Below, in pieces: positions 13,079-14,632 of a stretch of DNA of 14,632 nt. Each line of letters starts with the position of its first letter. Within the stretch, counting starts at the first letter, position 1. Under the pieces are notes generated by a model that was given only the letters and a program-made list of their open reading frames with translations, was not told the DNA's origin and searched no databases. Source of the DNA: Candidatus Margulisiibacteriota bacterium (GTDB lineage Bacteria; Margulisbacteria; WOR-1; O2-12-FULL-45-9); the NCBI GenBank assembly GCA_028714935.1, contig JAQTLJ010000012.1, forward strand, positions 1 through 14,632. Direction: 5' to 3'. The position numbers and the translations under genes are program-made.

Positions 13079-14632
13079 GCCACTGCCTCGGTCAGTTTCA
13101 TGGAAATGACCTTGGAAACTCCCGGCTCCTCCATGGTCACGCCGTAGATATTATCGGCGATCGCCATTGTCCGCTTGCTGTGGGTGATGACCAGGATCTG
13201 GCTTTCGGAAGAAAAATCTTTGAGCATTGCCGTGAAGCGCCCGACATTGGCGTCATCCAGCGCCGCATCCACTTCGTCCAGGAAGCAGAACGGGCTGGGG
13301 CGGATCTTAAGCAGAGAAAAAAGAATGGCGATGGCGGACAGGGAGCGTTCGCCGCCGGAAAGCAGGGGCAGGGGAAGCCATTTCCGGCCTGACGGCCTGA
13401 CCGAGATCTCGATCTCCGCTTCCAGGGCGGGAACATTGGGGGTCAGGGAGATCCTCGATTCACCGCCGACAAAGAGCTTGGAGAAGGTTTCCGAAAAGAC
13501 CGTTGATAACTGCTGCATGGTTTCGATAAAGGTCTGCTCGGCTTTCAGATCGAGCTCGGAGATCAGGCTTTGCAGATGGGTGCGGGCGGAATTTAAGTCC
13601 AAAAGCTGTGCTTCAACAAAAGAGAGCCGTTCTTTCTCTTTCTCAAACTCTTCGATCGCCAGCAGGTTGACCGGTTCCAAAGCCCGCAGCCTGGCCTTGC
13701 CTTCTTCGATCTCTTTTTTGGCTTTTGGAACATTGGTGATCTCGCTGGTGCAGCCTTCCAGCTCTTCCACGCTCAGGTTATAATCGAGGGAAAGCCGGTC
13801 CCGGATCGCGCCCATCTCACCTTCCAGTTTTGCCAGGGCGATCTCCAGAGAAGCCTCCTCGCCCAAGCTCTTGCGTTCGTTCTGGCCCTCGTTCCTTAGC
13901 TTGTCTTCCAGGGAGGCGATCTGTTGGGAGAGACCATCCTTGGCCTGTCTTTTCTGGCCGAGCAGATCAAGGGCTGTTTGCTTATTTGTTGACTGTTCGA
14001 TTTTCTGGCTGAGATTGTCCAATTGCGCCCGGTGCGCCTGGGCGGCGAACTTTAGCCTTTCTTTTTCGCCGCTGACTCGCTTGCTCTCTTCGTCCAGCAT
14101 TTCGAGCTTAAGTTTGTACGTTTCTTCTTTTTCGGCTGAACGCCCAAGGTTGAGGCTAAAAGCCCTGTTTTCACCAAAGAAGCCGAAGATCGAGGACAGG
14201 AGCTCGACCAATCTGGTCGAATGCTGGAGCGTTTCGTTTAATAGGCCTGCCAGCGGGGAGTTGATTAATTCCAGCCCCTGGACTTCGGCCTCCAGCCCCC
14301 GCTTGATCTCTGCCGTTTTTTGCTCCAGCTCCGTGTGCCTTTTTTCCAGGTCGGACAAAGCGGCCACTTCCCGTTGCAGTTCGCTTTCGGAGAAGCGGCG
14401 ATCGAGCTCAATGTCCCTTAAACGGTCCTTTTCTTCATCGAGCTTGAGCATGATTTCGTCGATCTCGAGCTCAACCTTCCGGTAAGCCTCCTTAAGGGCC
14501 AGAAGCTCGGCGGCATCTTTTTCTTCGGCCTCTTTTTTTGCTTCCGATTGTTTTCTGACCGCCTCCAGCTGTTCAAAGAGGGTGTTGCGTTTTTCCAGGA
14601 TATTGGCCAGCAGCCGTTTGCTGAGGGCGATA
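13075..14632 (-). CDS. smc: Chromosome segregation protein SMC (partial, C-terminal half)
   Basis: SMC is the ATPase of the bacterial condensin that organises and separates chromosomes with ScpA/ScpB. The open frame runs to the window edge (518 full codons), and the 5' half lies outside. ATG 14451 is internal, since the 60 codons before it are in-frame coiled coil. The sequence opens with the coiled-coil arm. 'EPVNLLAIEEFEKEKERLSFVEAQLLDLNSARTHLQSLI' is the conserved joint before the head. The head carries the ABC signature 'LLSGGERSLSAIAILFSLLK', Walker B 'FCFLDEVDAALDDANVGRF' and the H-loop 'LVITHSKRTMAIAD'. Residues near 110-150 of the fragment are unusually non-polar for a coiled coil ('SPLAGLLNETL' through 'IFGFFGENRAFSLNLG'). 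The stop overlaps the secreted repeat-protein start (ATGA), an unexpected partner. Confidence 0.95.
   Translation of the reverse strand, partial: IALSKRLLANILEKRNTLFEQLEAVRKQSEAKKEAEEKDAAELLALKEAYRKVELEIDEIMLKLDEEKDRLRDIELDRRFSESELQREVAALSDLEKRHTELEQKTAEIKRGLEAEVQGLELINSPLAGLLNETLQHSTRLVELLSSIFGFFGENRAFSLNLGRSAEKEETYKLKLEMLDEESKRVSGEKERLKFAAQAHRAQLDNLSQKIEQSTNKQTALDLLGQKRQAKDGLSQQIASLEDKLRNEGQNERKSLGEEASLEIALAKLEGEMGAIRDRLSLDYNLSVEELEGCTSEITNVPKAKKEIEEGKARLRALEPVNLLAIEEFEKEKERLSFVEAQLLDLNSARTHLQSLISELDLKAEQTFIETMQQLSTVFSETFSKLFVGGESRISLTPNVPALEAEIEISVRPSGRKWLPLPLLSGGERSLSAIAILFSLLKIRPSPFCFLDEVDAALDDANVGRFTAMLKDFSSESQILVITHSKRTMAIADNIYGVTMEEPGVSKVISMKLTEAVA

Noticed and set aside
13075..14451. 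Treating ATG 14451 as the start of a short SMC-like protein
   Set aside because: The frame is open for 60 more codons to the window edge, and these are typical coiled coil, so the gene simply continues outside.
13175..14485. Long plus-strand open frames opposite smc (about 200 residues each)
   Set aside because: They are serine/arginine-rich shadows of the smc coiled coil and ATPase head, with no independent signal.

Overview
The window is an ordinary-looking chromosomal stretch of a bacterium. It carries dense protein-coding sequence, about half G+C by eye, with almost no intergenic space. No rRNA, tRNA, CRISPR array, insertion sequence or phage gene was seen. Every gene is on the minus strand except metK. 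The mix suggests an anaerobic, fermentative, uncultivated lineage: a ferredoxin-domain EtfA beside an acyl-CoA dehydrogenase, a four-cysteine L32, and a large secreted repeat protein with the 'DIYAQ..D..G..LW' pattern. A Margulisbacteria/Saganbacteria (WOR-1)-like or similar candidate phylum is my guess, made without any database search and held with low confidence.

Right end (14632 to 10373, minus strand). The C-terminal half of the chromosome-organising ATPase SMC, cut by the window edge, overlaps by an ATGA junction a 901-residue secreted protein made of about 16 propeller-like repeats. The signal peptide of that protein is encoded partly by four tandem 7-bp repeats, so a change in copy number would shift the frame. 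The repeat protein runs convergently into metK (plus strand, 9180-10376), and the two genes overlap by 4 bp.

Middle (9179 to 6110). A 134-bp divergent region holds the metK promoter and a strong ribosome binding site. It separates metK from a minus-strand gene that fuses a UDP-GlcNAc 2-epimerase (WecB type) to an alpha/alpha-toroid domain. Next come a small M15-type peptidase with its own promoter and an overlapping XerC/XerD tyrosine recombinase.

Left end (5252 to 1). A consensus promoter, TTGACA-18-TATAAT, overlaps the xer stop codon and should drive a tight seven-gene operon: DUF177 (YceD), rpmF, plsX, fabH, acyl-CoA dehydrogenase, etfB, etfA. The first four are the classical ribosome/lipid cluster. 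The last three have the order and the ferredoxin-bearing EtfA known from caffeyl-CoA reductase (CarCDE), an electron-bifurcating complex. Fatty-acid initiation and phospholipid precursor supply are thus co-transcribed with an acyl-CoA redox module.

Two promoters (for DUF177 and for the M15 peptidase) place the predicted transcription start within a few bases of the start codon, which suggests leaderless mRNAs. The most interesting items are the Car-like module inside the lipid operon, the 7-bp repeat in the secretion signal, the epimerase-toroid fusion, and the leaderless promoters. I did not see a clear new defence or mobile system.
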